Below, in pieces: positions 11,106 through 21,950 of a DNA stretch of 64,000 nucleotides; the first letter of the stretch is position 1, and each line of letters begins with the position of its first letter. This stretch comes from Chinchilla lanigera. Taxonomy: Eukaryota > Chordata > Mammalia > Rodentia > Chinchillidae. Location of the stretch: contig NW_004955426.1 of NCBI RefSeq assembly GCF_000276665.1, forward strand, positions 1,044,919 to 1,108,918. Reading direction: 5' to 3'. Position numbers and translations under genes: made by a program. The notes beneath the pieces were generated by a model. That model had not been told where the DNA came from and ran no database searches. It was given only the letters and a program-made list of their open reading frames with translations.

Positions 11106-11239
11106 GACCACCAAGGGAGCCACACTGAGCCCTAGACAGCTTCAGGAGCCTCAGTGACCACACCCTGCATACCCTCACTATGCTGAGCCCCAGGGATACT
11201 TGGGATCTTTGAAAATGACAACACAAAGGAGCAAAACAC

Positions 11240-12240
11240 AATCTAAGACCTCCTACCAACCAGAACAAGTCCAGGACACACTGATACAGAAAAGCTTGGA
11301 AGTTATACACCTGAAATTTTTGAAATGATAGCAACTGTAGTAAAGAAACAACTCTATCAGACTATAGAAGAAATCAGATCGGAGATAATCTCTTAGACAA
11401 AAAAGAAACGACAACAATAATGAAAGAATTTCTCTTACTTCTGAAGAAGAGACAGACTGAAAAAAGAGGACCATAGAAAAATGATGGAAATCTGGGAGGA
11501 ACAATACAGGAAAGAATTAGAATTCATGAAGTAGATTCAAAGAGATGCCCAGGAAATTAAAAATTCCATCAAAAGATGGAAAAACTGCTTGAAGAAAGCT
11601 GTAGACTTTCAAATGCTGAAGACAGCATTGCAGCTAATGATCATGAAGGAAACATTTTCTTAAAAATAATGAGGAACCAGGAAATTACAATTGAACAGCT
11701 GCAAGATGATGTAAAGAAAAACAATATAACACTAATAGGTGTCACTGCAACAGCAGGACTCAACACAAATGACATAAAAAGACTATCTGCAGAAGTAATA
11801 GTAGAAAATTTCCCCAGTTTGGAAAAAAGAATCTGACATATAGGAAAATAAGGCATATAGAACTCCAATTAGCCATAACCCCCCAAAAATCTATACCCAG
11901 ACATATAATAATCAAGATGCCAGAAATTAAGCAAAAGAACAGAATATTAAAAGCTGTTAGAGAAAAGAAACAGATCAACTATAAAGGAAAGCTCATCAGA
12001 ATCACAGCAGATTTCTTAACACAAACCATCAAGCCAAGAAAACCTTTCAGGTCCTGAAAGAAAACAACTTGCAATCCAGATTGATGAACTATACAACACC
12101 ACCTTCAAAATCAATGGAAAAGTCAAATACTTCCACAATAAAGAACAACTGAAGAAATTCACAAACACCAAAGCAAACCTAGAAAGAGTACTAAAAGATA
12201 TTGTAGAAAGAGATAAAAACAATCAAAATGTCAACAACAA
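11240..12240 (+). pseudogene. L1 ORF1 remnant (RNA-binding protein)
   Basis: The longest surviving frame is 86 codons (11576-11836). It starts in a heptad-rich coiled-coil-like part (MEKLLEESCRL) and continues into the segment ending in 'NITLIGV', matching the L1 ORF1p 'LRLIGV' region before the RRM. It ends at 'VENFPSLEKRI', then a stop. Homology continues in other frames through the C-terminal domain: RHIIIKM-, ILKAVREK- and YKGKLIRITADF-like motifs are readable around 11900-12015. The frame breaks at least twice, so there is no functional product. Confidence 0.8.
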
Positions 12241-14612
12241 TAGAAAGGAACCAACAAGCAGAGCAAGCAATTAAATAGGAAAAGTAGGGAACCAACAGCA
12301 GGAAAATAACATGAAAAAGATAAGCCAATACATTTCAGTTATAACCATCAATGTAAATGGTCTCAATTCACCAAGCAAAACAAGCAGACTGGTAGAGTGT
12401 AGCAAGAAACAAAATCCAACAATATGCTGTAAACTAGAAAAATATTTAACTCAAAAGAAAATTGATAGACTCAAAATCAAAGGATGGAAATTAATACTTC
12501 ATGTGACAGGGACCTAGAAAAAAAGCAGGGGTAGCTATTGTGTTTGCAGACAATGTGAACCTCAACCCAAGAATGATCAAAAGAGATAAAGAAGGTCATT
12601 ACATACTTGCTAGGGAAAAATGCAACAGGAAGAGATAACAATCATAAATATCTATACACCAAATACAAAGGCACTCAACTATAGGAGACAAATTTTAAGA
12701 GACATGAAAAATCAAAGAAGCAGTAATATAATCATAACAGAGGACTTCAACACCCCATTGTCACAAAAAGATAGATAAACTAAAAAAAATTACCAAAGAA
12801 ATAACAGCATTACACCAAACTGTGAACAAATGGACTTAGTAGACCTTTACAGAGTGTTCCACCCAACAACATCAGAATACATTCATCTCAGCCACACATG
12901 GGATGTTCTCTACAACAGACCGTATATTAGCCCATAGATCATGCTTAAGGAAAGGCAAAGGAACTGAAATTATCCTATGCCTACTATTGGACCATAGTGC
13001 AATGAAATTGGAAACTATTGACAAAAGAAATTGCAAAAATTCCATAAACACATGGACATTAAATAACACTCTCCTGAACAACAAATGGGTCACAGATGAA
13101 ATTAAAGAATAAATTAATCAATATTTACAATCAAATGAAAATGCATATAGAACTTACTAGCACCTGTGGGATGCAATGAAACTAGTCCTCAGAGGAAATT
13201 TATAGCTGTGAATTCCTTCATCAGGAAAACTGAATGGGCACAAATAAACAACCTACTGCTGCACCTGAAGCTTTTAGAAAAAGAAGAGCAAGTCAAGCCC
13301 AAAGTCTAAAGAAGGGAGGAAATTATAAAGATCAGAACAGAAATTAAGGCAATGGTGACTAAGGAAACAATGAAAAGAATTAATACATCAAAGAGTTGGT
13401 TCTTTGAAAGAATAAATAAAATTTATAAACCCCTAGCCAACCTTATCAAAAAAGGAAAGAAAAAACTCAAAATCATGCAATAAGAAATTAAAAGAATGAA
13501 ATCAGTACAGATCCTGTAGAAATTCAGAAGATCATCAATACTTACTTCAAAAATCTTTACTCTCATAAGATAGAAAACACGGAGGAAATGGACAGATTCC
13601 TAGACACATATGAATTACCAAAGAAGAATGAAGAAGATATAAAAATCATGAATAACCTAATACACACAAAATTGGAAGTGTAATAAAAAGTTTATGAACA
13701 AAGAAAAGCCCCAGTCTTGATGGATTCACAACTGAATTCTACAGACATTTAGAGAAGATTTAACATCAGTTCTTCTCAAACTCTTTAATGAAATTGAAAG
13801 AGAAGGAATTCTCCCTAATTCATTCCTGAAGGCATATATTACCTTGATACCAAAACCAGAGAAAGATCCAACCAAAAATGAAAACTATAGGCCAATCTCC
13901 CTAATCAACATAGATACAAAAATTCTCAATAAAATACTAGCAAACAGAATGCAGCAAATCATCAAGAAGATCATACATCATTATCAAGTGGGATTCATTC
14001 ATCTATGTAAACCAATTAATGTAATACATCATATCACTACAGCCAAAGGCCAAAATCACATGATCATCTCAATAGATGCAGGAAAAGCTTTTGATAAAGT
14101 CCAACACTCACTCATGATAAAACCTTACAGAAAATAAGAAAAGGTGGTCTTTACCTCATTCTGATAAAAGCTATCTGTGACAAACCAACAGCAAACATCA
14201 TACTAAATTGACAAAAACTGCAAGCTTTCACTTTAAAATCAGGAATAAGACAAGGATGTCCACCTTCAACATCCCTATTCAATGTAGTTCTGTAAATATT
14301 AGCCACAGCAATTAGACAAGAGAGAGAAACAAATGGACAAAGAGTAGGAAAAGAAGAATTGAAATTATCATTATTCATAGATGACATTCACATTAATCAC
14401 TTCTGATCTCTACACAGAAGACCTCAAAATCTCCACCCAAAGGCTTATAGATTTAAAAATGAAATTTAGGAGTGTAGCTGGATGCAAAGTAAACATTCAA
14501 AAATCAGTAGCATTCCTATACACAAATAATAAACACACAGAGTTAAATTAGGGAAACTACACCTTTCATAATCACATAGAAAAATGAAATACTTAGGAAT
14601 CAGTCTAACAAA

Positions 14613-14628
14613 AGAAGTAAAAATCTAT
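14613..14628. repeat. Left target-site duplication of ID insertion in L1
   Basis: AGAAGTAAAAATCTAT, repeated exactly at 14735-14750. It is L1 ORF2 sequence duplicated by the SINE insertion. Confidence 0.97.
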
Positions 14629-14734
14629 TTTTGTTTGTTTGTTTCTTTTGTTTTTCTTCTGGTACCAGGAATCGAACTCATGACCTTCTGCTTGCCAGGC
14701 AGACACTGTGCCGCTGAGCTAAATCCCCAGCCCC
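14629..14734 (-). mobile_element. Young ID SINE inserted in the L1
   Basis: On the minus strand: GGGGCTGGGGATTTAGCTCA (start at 14734), an A box, a CCTGG-type middle and the GGTACCAGAAG end, then an A-rich tail (complement of the T/G run 14629-14660). A 16-bp perfect target-site duplication flanks it. The perfect duplication beside a heavily mutated host L1 shows the SINE is much younger. The body reads GCAGACACT on the plus strand where the other young copies read GCAGGCGCT. Confidence 0.97.
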
Positions 14735-14750
14735 AGAAGTAAAAATCTAT
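14735..14750. repeat. Right target-site duplication of ID insertion in L1
   Basis: Exact copy of 14613-14628. Confidence 0.97.
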
Positions 14751-14971
14751 ACAGTAAAAATTATAGTACTCTGAAAAAAGAGATCAAAGGGGATTTCATA
14801 AAATGGAAAGATATCATTTGTGCATAGATAAGAAGAATCAACCTTGTAAAAAATGGCCATACTCCCAAAATTGTTGTATAGGTTCAATGCAATCCCAATA
14901 AAATACTATTAGTATACCTCACAGATCTAGAGAAAACATTTCTAAAATTCTTCTGGAACCAGAAGAGACCA

Positions 14972-15641
14972 TACTCATACGTGAAATAAATCAGACCCGC
15001 ATGTGTAAACACCATATTGTCTCCCTAGTGTAAGAAACTGAAAGGGTAAATGAAACCCATCAGGTGCAATAAATATTGTGAAAGGGAAAGAAACTGCTCA
15101 AAGGGAAGGAAAAACTGAGATGAGGGAAAGGAGAAAAGAAAGAAAGAAGGGAAAATATATATGTATATGCAAGCATAGTTTGGATAATTGTACTGCTGAT
15201 GTCTATACATTTATTCAAAGGAACAGTTAATGTTTAAATTTTTTTGTCTTGACCAGTTTTGCATGCCTGTATCTGGTAACCAGAACAAATAATTTGAAGA
15301 CTGCAATATGCAATGTAACAATCATTGTAGAATTCCTACCATTTTGTTTAGTGAAGCTCTGTATCATTTCTAATGTTTTTTAAAATTAGTTTTTATTCTC
15401 TTTAATTGATCAATCTTGTATCCTTTTTTTCAACAGCATAAGTATTTATTTTATTTTACTTCAACCTTGCATTCTTGCATCTGGTAATCTGAGCAACTTC
15501 GTTAGAGATGACAATATATAACAACCATTGTTAGTTTCTATCATCTTGTTTTCAAATCCTGTAACATTTTTATTATTTTATGTTGTTTTGTTTTTGTCTT
15601 TGTTGTTATTTTGTTATTTTTTCTCTTTAAAATAAAAAAAT
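14972..15641 (+). mobile_element. 5'-truncated L1 3' end nested in the larger L1
   Basis: The host ORF2 homology breaks at 14971 and resumes at 15642. Between them lies another L1 tail: the end of ORF2/start of 3'UTR (GTGAAATAAATCAGACC, 14981-14997), a G/A-rich polypurine tract (about 15075-15155), an AT-rich 3'UTR and a short A-rich end (TTTAAAATAAAAAAAT, 15627-15641). Flanking host bases 14941-14971 and 15642-15672 are a 31-bp direct repeat with 24 identical positions. This could be an old, long target-site duplication or a duplication formed another way. The 3'UTR contains an internal tandem repeat of about 208 bp. Confidence 0.75.
15214..15640 (+). repeat. Two tandem copies (~208 bp) of the L1 3'UTR end
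   Basis: Copy A is about 15214-15421 and copy B about 15422-15640. Shared landmarks are ATCTGGTAA (15271 and 15479), CAATATGCAATGTAACAATCATTG versus CAATATATAACAACCATTG, a CTACCAT / CTATCAT motif, and a 'TTCTCTTTAA' run near each end. The nested L1 at 41551 carries only one such unit, so duplication within this copy or its source is likely. Confidence 0.65.
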
Positions 15642-16199
15642 CCTAAAATTCATATTGAAGCACAAAAGACCAAGAATAGCCAAAGCAATCTTAACCCAAA
15701 AGAGCAAGGGAAGAGACACTGCACTACCCAATTTCAAATTATACTCGAAATTCGTAATAACAAAAATAGAATGGTACTGGGCAACAACAGACACACAGAC
15801 CTACAGAACAAAACAGAGGACACAGGGAGAAACCCACGAAACTACAGCCACCTCATTCTGGATAAAGGAGCCAAAAATACATAGTGGAGAAAGGAAAGCC
15901 TCTTTAACAAACTGTACTGGGAAAACTGGACATCACCTTCTAGAAGGCTGAAACTAGATCCCTGTCTCTCACTCTGAATAAACATCAATTCAAAAATAAT
16001 CAAACGCCTGCATGTAAGACTGAAAACTTGGAAACTGCTAAAAGAAAATGTAAGGGCAACATTTGAAGTCATAGGTACAAGAAAAGACTATCTGTATAGG
16101 TCTCCGATAGCAGAGGAAATAATAGCAAGAATCAGCAGATTGGATGACATCAAATTAAAAATCTGTTGCACAGTAAGGGGAAAACCCAACACAATGAAG

Positions 16200-19100
16200 G
16201 GACTTGCTTTTTTATGGAAGGCTTAATCTACATGTCATTGGTCTTTGTATTATTTATTCTTTCCCCCTCAGATTGATGCTTTTGCCCTGGGTCATATGAA
16301 GGTCAAACTATGGGGCGTTTCCTGTTCCCTTTCAAAATGCTTGGATTTGCACCCAGTTTCTCAGGGAGGGCTCATAGTCTATCAAGGGGGAACTTGTGAT
16401 ACCCTCCTTAGCCATGGAAAGAAGGTCAAGGACCCCATCTTTTCCACTCATTTAAACTGTCATTGATGAGCTACACCGATGAAGAGTGGAATACACAAAT
16501 GTGGATTCTTCCACATGAGTAATCTGAATTATGGTCCAAATTGGACCAGTTTAAAGTTTAAGGAGGAGCACCTATCTAGTTATATTAGGTTAACTGGCAA
16601 AAATCAGAATTGTCCAGAGCAAAACAGGAATAGGCTTCTTTTTAAAATAAATAACCAAAAATTCAATTTAATGTTATTTAGGTGGTCATTTGCCCAATAT
16701 AATGTTCCCCCCATCTCTGCCTATTCTCTGATAGATTTGAACATATATTAAAGAATAACTTTGCAGCTATTCCAGTTAATAGATGGGGTTGTCCCTAGCA
16801 TCAAAATTCTCTGTGATCAATGTTTCATTGTATGTTTAAAAGAAATTATGTATGCTTTTATTCTCTTCAAATTCAGCTGTCACTTTCTCAGTCACAGAGC
16901 TTGGGCTGTGTGATACGCTGAGATCCGTGGGTGTGGGTTTTTAAAACTATTTAAAAGACAGGCAATTTATCTGGAGAAAGTGGAAATGCTTATGAAAAGG
17001 TCCAAGCAAATAAAATGTATTCCTTAATTCTTATATACTACTATTGAATGAGAACAGACAGGTTGTAGGGAATCTCCACATAAGAAATGCTAGGAAATAA
17101 TCTGAACTTATATTCAGAAAGTGAGAACACTAAAATGTATTTTGATTTCTAAACATTGTTTGAAAGTTCACAATACCAGAGTTATAAAATATAGTTATCA
17201 ATATTCAATGCAAGAACGACTGTAGAGGGCCTATATGTATATTTTACAAACTTATGATAAAGTACAAATATGTCAAAAATGCAATGTAGGAATAGATATG
17301 AAACTTCCCAAACTTAAAATTTAACTTCCAGATGTCATGGACAGAGTTATTATTAATGCCCTTTAATCTATAGAACTTTCAAGCTCTATTTTAGCTTTTA
17401 TATGCTCAACTTAAATATAGTAAAAATATAACTGTGCAAAGGGAGATTCTATTTTCTCAGTGTCTGATTGGCTTTCAGTGAAAGACAGAAAATAGAAAAT
17501 AACTCTAGTTGTCAGAAGACAGAATTTTGGGCTTAGAAGAATGTATTTTCAATCATTTAAAGAGCTGGGAAAATATTATTATTGAATTGAATTTTTAAGG
17601 ATGATATTTTGCTCTGAGGGAAAGTTAAAAATAACACTATAGCAGCATCATGTTTGGTAATTATTTTTTGTTTGTTATTCAAATGTGTGTCAAAGCTTTA
17701 ATACCAAAAAAACAGTGATACTTTAGAATTTTTCTTACAACTGTATATAATCTTCCAATGTATAAGTTCACTTACAGTGGAATGTGATATAAATGTAAAA
17801 ACTACTCATCAAGCCATTTCATTATTGAGCTCATTATGTTTACACTTTTTAAAAAATGGAAAGTGCTTAAATCTAAGGAGGGATTGAAATCCTAAGTGGA
17901 TCCGGGAAGCTACTGGGTGAAATCTCACTTCCTCAGGGTGTCTCGGGGAAGCACATCCATCAAACTGTCTTCTCCCTTAATCATCAGTTAATGTGACTAT
18001 TAACAAGGTATTTCTTCCAATATGTGCTTCTGTTAGCATAATGCTGGGCCCTAATTACCTTACGGTTTTTTTCATCTTTAAATATCTGACATAAAAATTG
18101 CAGTAGCAAATAGGCCGGTGTGGCTTTCTAATCTAATTTTTTTCCACACTCGTCAGAGACGAATGACATTCTTTTATGTACCTCCTCATGCATTTTAAAA
18201 ATTACTTCTTAAGTTTAAAAACTGTGATTTGTATTTATGGTAAAATTTTAGAAATTCACTTAAAAAATTAAAAAGTAAATCACTTAAAATTCTATGAGAG
18301 ATCATCTTTGTGACATTTCATTGTATTATATTCTATTACTTTCAGTTTACATACTTCTCCATTATTACTTTACAAAAAATACAATCAATCTGAGCACTTT
18401 TTTACTAGCCACTGTTTTGTTATCATTTCTCCCTGAATTTATTCCTTGATAAAATAATTTATAATAGCTAAAGGCCAGATTATTATGAATATATTGCAGA
18501 ATTTAAATTTTCATTATATTTTAGTAAGTTAACATTCCAATTCTGAATATATACTTAGTAAATAATACATGTACATCAGATTGTGCATACACATCAGTAT
18601 ATATTTCTGTAATAAGTATCTCTGTAAGGCTGTACTAATTTGGACAAATTTTTAGAACTGCCATTGAATTGAAATTATTGGGAAAAACAGTGAAACTATT
18701 TTAGTGTTCTTAACTAATTTTATAAATTTCTTTCCTAAAAGCACTCTTTAGAAGTAGTTTGGCAAAGATTCAAGTCCAAATTGTTAAGGGGTTTTTAAGG
18801 TCTGAATTTAATATTAAGATTTAAGCATAAGACAATTAGAAACTTGAAATTCTAAGTAAATAAGTTTCCTAATTGCATAGAATATGAATGTATAAAGTCA
18901 AGAAGTTATACATAGATTAGGTCTAAGCAGATATAATGTTGAAAAATATTCAGCTTTTTAGAAAGCATACAGTATTCTTTTTGTTAGCCCTATTTTTCTC
19001 AAGAGAATATTGTAAATATTGAAAACTCCACACATGTATCTATAATTTACTTGTGCTGATAGGATTCAATTAAATATAGTGAGAGTGAATAACTGGATTT

Positions 19101-19242
19101 TTTAGTGAGTTGCTTCCTTCATAATAATTACTGCAGATGAATATTCTAGAGTTTCATTAATTGTTCAAATATTTAAGTTTTTATAAAACAACTCAAATTT
19201 GAATCTTCGTAAGTATTAAACTCACTTAACAAGAGCTCAATT
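16200..19242. other. AT-rich noncoding DNA, no recognised repeat
   Basis: About 3 kb without a supported gene or repeat. Composition is strongly AT-rich from about 17000. The block around 17990-18185 keeps isolated CpGs and mixed composition and is a candidate conserved noncoding element by appearance only. Confidence 0.4.
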
Positions 19243-19249
19243 TCTCTTT
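19243..19249. repeat. Short flanking repeat of the B1 element (left)
   Basis: TCTCTTT recurs at 19412-19418, directly on the other side of the B1. It is short, so chance is possible. Confidence 0.55.
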
Positions 19250-19411
19250 TTTTATTTGTTTGTTTATTGTTCATTTGGTTGGCTGGCTGGTTTTGACACA
19301 GGGTCTCACTGTATAGTCCAGACTAGCCTTGAACTCACTATGTAGTCCAGGCTGGCCTCAAACTCCTGCCTCAGCTTCCCAATTATATGTGTATGCCACC
19401 GTAACAGGCTG
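19250..19411 (-). mobile_element. B1 SINE with internal 29-bp duplication
   Basis: The complement of a 7SL-derived B1: T-rich tail (about 19250-19270), TTTTGACACAGGGTCTCACT, then the two 29-bp units at 19308-19336 and 19337-19365 (both contain AGTCCAG.CT.GCCT), then CCTGCCTCAGCTTCCCA and the degraded 5' end at 19411. The 29-bp internal duplication is diagnostic of rodent B1 proper. Confidence 0.9.
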
Positions 19412-19613
19412 TCTCTTTGAGTTCGTAAAGAAATATGTATGCGATAACCTATCACTTTTGAGAACCACAAAAAGGGTAGTATATGTATAATGAACAGAAA
19501 CATCCTACATAAAACAAATTCTTCTGTTTAAGATAAGCTAACATCCTATATGGATGCTTGGAAGTAGTTTACACATTCATTTTCTGTGCACCGAATTTTT
19601 ATATTCAAAAGAA

Positions 19614-19640
19614 TATAGCTATAGCTACAGCTATAGATAT
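19614..19640. repeat. (TATAGC)-type short repeat with self-complementary core
   Basis: The run reads TATAGC-TATAGC-TACAGC-TATAGA. It contains CTATAGCT and AGCTATAG separated by two bases, so it can fold back on itself. Confidence 0.7.
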
Positions 19641-19899
19641 CTTTTTATTAAAGTGGCAATTTAGAATCTTTTTGAACACCCAAAAGTATTGTCTAGTTCA
19701 TGGTAGATGTGGCATAGTGACTCATGATTATGAAAATATAAATAAACACATACAATGAGTTAGTGTTGATTAGAAATATTTGGTACAATAACTAAATGAT
19801 AATTCATTTACCATGAACCAAGTCATTTCTGAAGTTTAAGATGGAGCCATTAATTAGCATGATTACAAAAGGAAATGTATTATATCTTATTGCATTGAA

Positions 19900-19943
19900 T
19901 ATCTACATCTATATCTGTATCTGTATCTATATCTATATATATT
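19900..19943. repeat. (ATCTAT/ATCTGT)n hexanucleotide microsatellite
   Basis: Seven imperfect six-base units of ATCTAT and ATCTGT type, ending in a TATATAT run. Confidence 0.85.
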
Positions 19944-20176
19944 TCAAAACATCTTCCTTTACTACTCATCAGGAGGAGAGGAGGGAGGAGTAAGGAAGTC
20001 ACAGAATACACAACAAGTATGTTGGCTGTATTGGATTTCACCATGGCAAGTTCAGGGAAGAAAATCCATTGAAGTAACCCAGGAAAAAGATACTGTTACT
20101 ATGGAGCTGGCATACAAAACAGTTCACCTGTTTATTACAAATCCAGACTTTGACTTTGACTTCAGATTCTCCCAAA

Positions 20177-20206
20177 GTGTGTGTGTGTGTGTGTGCGTGC
20201 GTGTGC
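20177..20206. repeat. (TG)n microsatellite
   Basis: A TG run with two GC interruptions (TGCGTGCG). Confidence 0.93.
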
Positions 20207-20999
20207 ATCTTTATATGAGTATGTGTCAATATATACAAGTCAATTCAAATTCTCTAGTTAAAACTTTCCTTCAGAAATTTTAGCTTTCTTTTTGTTCTGT
20301 ATTTAGTTGCTCTATTTTCTTACACATTGGTATCTTCCCGTACATTGTATATTATTATTCTGGAAAAATAAATGTAACATGAAATTTACTAGCATTCTAA
20401 ATAATGGAAAAGCTGCACAGCACAGAGAAACATTTTTTTTTTTTTTAATTTGGAAATCTACAAATCCAGGTTGAAACTTAATCTGTATTTTAAACATGGG
20501 GACTTTTCAACACTTTGTAAGTTTCAAGATCTTCTCCAAGATGCCCTCATGATATCACTCTTGTTGGTGGCACTAGATCCACTTGGCAGTGGTTAAACAT
20601 TAGTGTCTTTCTACTTAATCCATTTATTCCACACTGGTACCTCCTGTTTACTGGTTGCTTTACAATGTCACAATTTCCCCTTCCTTTATGGATAAGAAAA
20701 GTGATTAGTTATTCTCTATCAACTGTGTAGATTGCTGGCTTTGTGTAACTCAGTTCAAAAACACTGACTTGGAAAGACACTAACTGGGTTATGCTGGCAC
20801 CGACCTGATGCCAAGTTTCAGGAAAACCAGGACACTTTGGGGTGAATAGCAGAGAACAAGGTGACTGAGTGCCCTGAGGACAGGACAGGCGCTCTGTGTA
20901 AAGTACCAGGCTACTGGAGAGGTCCTTGCACCTGATGGCTTTTGAGATTCTTTGAATACACAATGCATTATCTCCAGAATTTTATTCTCCAAAAATTAT

Positions 21000-21518
21000 T
21001 GACAGAAGTTTTTTTTCACAGTGGGCAGCCTTAAAGGAACCAGTGTGGGGGGGTAAACAGTTGAAGACTGTGAACATTCACACAGACCAAGCAAGTCTGT
21101 AAACAACTAATCATTCACACACTCCAAATAGTGAACAAGAATAAATAAACTCAGTTGCTCTTGGATCCCAGTGGCTATGCTACAAACAAGGGAAAACGAA
21201 GGAAGCACAAGAGGAAGGGCGGCCAGTGTGCTGGAAGGGAAGATGAGCAATCACACAGCTGTAGAAACTTTGTGATCTGCAGAGCCATTGCCTTGTATCT
21301 TTGCTTGGCATTGGTGGCCTCTGGAGTCTGTAGGTGCCAGCAGGCAGCGAGAGCCAGGAACTGTCCAGAAGCCCTGTGTGGTGCACCATGCTCTGGCCAA
21401 GGGCTAGGGTGCGTGGATCTGGGAAGCTCGGCTGAGCAGGATCCTCTATGAATAAACAGGTTCACTCAGCTCCATATGAGTGTGAATATGCTTGCCCTAA
21501 AAGCTGGAGGGAGCTCAG
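21000..21518. other. GC-richer unclassified block with two polyadenylation-like motifs
   Basis: Composition rises against the AT-rich neighbours from about 21155. AATAAATAAACTCAGTTGCTC (21141-21161) and AATAAACAGGTTCACTCAGC (21451-21470) are similar to each other and both contain AATAAA. A 98-codon open frame on the plus strand (21155-21451) has a basic N-terminal part and a short hydrophobic, Cys-containing middle. I recognise no domain. An old LTR or a noncoding transcript end are possible readings, but neither is established. Confidence 0.35.
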
Positions 21519-21950
21519 TTGTCTTGGGCTGCAGTATCGCAAACGGAGTGGCCTCTAAGAACAGAAATGTATTTTCTCAAGTGTTCTGGGGGCTGAAAAT
21601 CTTAAATCAGCTGTTGGCCAGACCATGTCCTCCCAGAAGCCTTTGTGGGCAACCTTTCCCTCTTCTTTCCTGGTTTCTGGTGGTGCCAGAAATCCTTGGC
21701 ATTCTGTTACTTACAGATGCGTCACTTTAGCCTTGACCGGGTGTCCTCACCTGGCATCGCTGCCTGAAGATGTGTGTATCCAGATCGCGCTCTTCTTATA
21801 AGGACCTCACCCATACTGGACAGGAGATCACCTTGATCCCATAGGATCTTATCTTGATTACATCCACAAAGACCCCACTCCCAAGTAAGGTCACACAGTT
21901 TCTGAGAATTAGATTTCAGTGTATTTTAGGGGACACAATTCAACTCCTGG
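21519..21950 (-). mobile_element. MaLR LTR remnant (MLT1/MST-like)
   Basis: The plus strand carries the familiar complement of a MaLR LTR: TTGGGCTGCAGTATCGCAAA, AACAGAAATGTATTTTCTCA, TTCTGGGGGCTGAAAATC, TGTCCTCACCTGGC, CTTATAAGGACCTCACCC, and an end with TTTTAGGGGACACAATTCAA. This order is that of the complemented LTR ('gctgctataacaaaa...ggggacacaaacattca'). Confidence 0.75.

Larger units (their letters stand above)
11106..16199 (+). mobile_element. Long decayed L1 retrotransposon (ORF1 and ORF2 remnants) with nested insertions
   Basis: A plus-strand LINE-1 in canonical order: 5'UTR-like sequence (11106-11240), ORF1 remnant (about 11240-12240), short inter-ORF region, then ORF2 endonuclease, reverse transcriptase and C-terminal region from 12311. 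It stops near 16199 inside ORF2, lacking the final part and its own 3'UTR. Two later insertions interrupt it: an ID SINE (14629-14734) and a truncated L1 (14972-15641). Many stops and frameshifts mean it cannot move itself. L1 normally encodes an RNA-binding ORF1 protein and an ORF2 endonuclease/reverse transcriptase that also mobilise SINEs. Confidence 0.9.
12311..16199 (+). pseudogene. L1 ORF2 remnant (endonuclease / reverse transcriptase), 3'-truncated
   Basis: The endonuclease start is clear (ISVITINVNGLNSP, 12335-12376). The usual 'QETH' active-site segment near 12425 is altered (CCKLEKYL). Downstream 'EDFNTPLS' (about 12741) and 'DHSAMKLE' (about 12990) match the conserved GDFN and SDH motifs. 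The reverse transcriptase appears in an open frame at 13844-14137, with the VGF segment and '[10 protein letters not shown]' containing a catalytic Asp. The second palm motif reads 'LFIDD' (about 14369), against the usual LFADD. C-terminal homology resumes at 15642 after the nested L1 and ends about 16199. Numerous stops and frameshifts. Confidence 0.85.
19412..20999. other. AT-rich noncoding DNA with short simple repeats
   Basis: No gene recognised. It contains the TATAGC-type run at 19614-19640, the ATCTAT-type run at 19900-19943 and the TG repeat at 20177-20206. The block 20700-20960 is mixed in composition, with open frames but no known domain. Confidence 0.4.

Noticed and set aside
15422..15640. 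Considered a separate nonautonomous retroelement
   Set aside because: It is a second copy of the L1 3'UTR end just upstream and lies behind a polypurine tract, so an L1 tail explains it.
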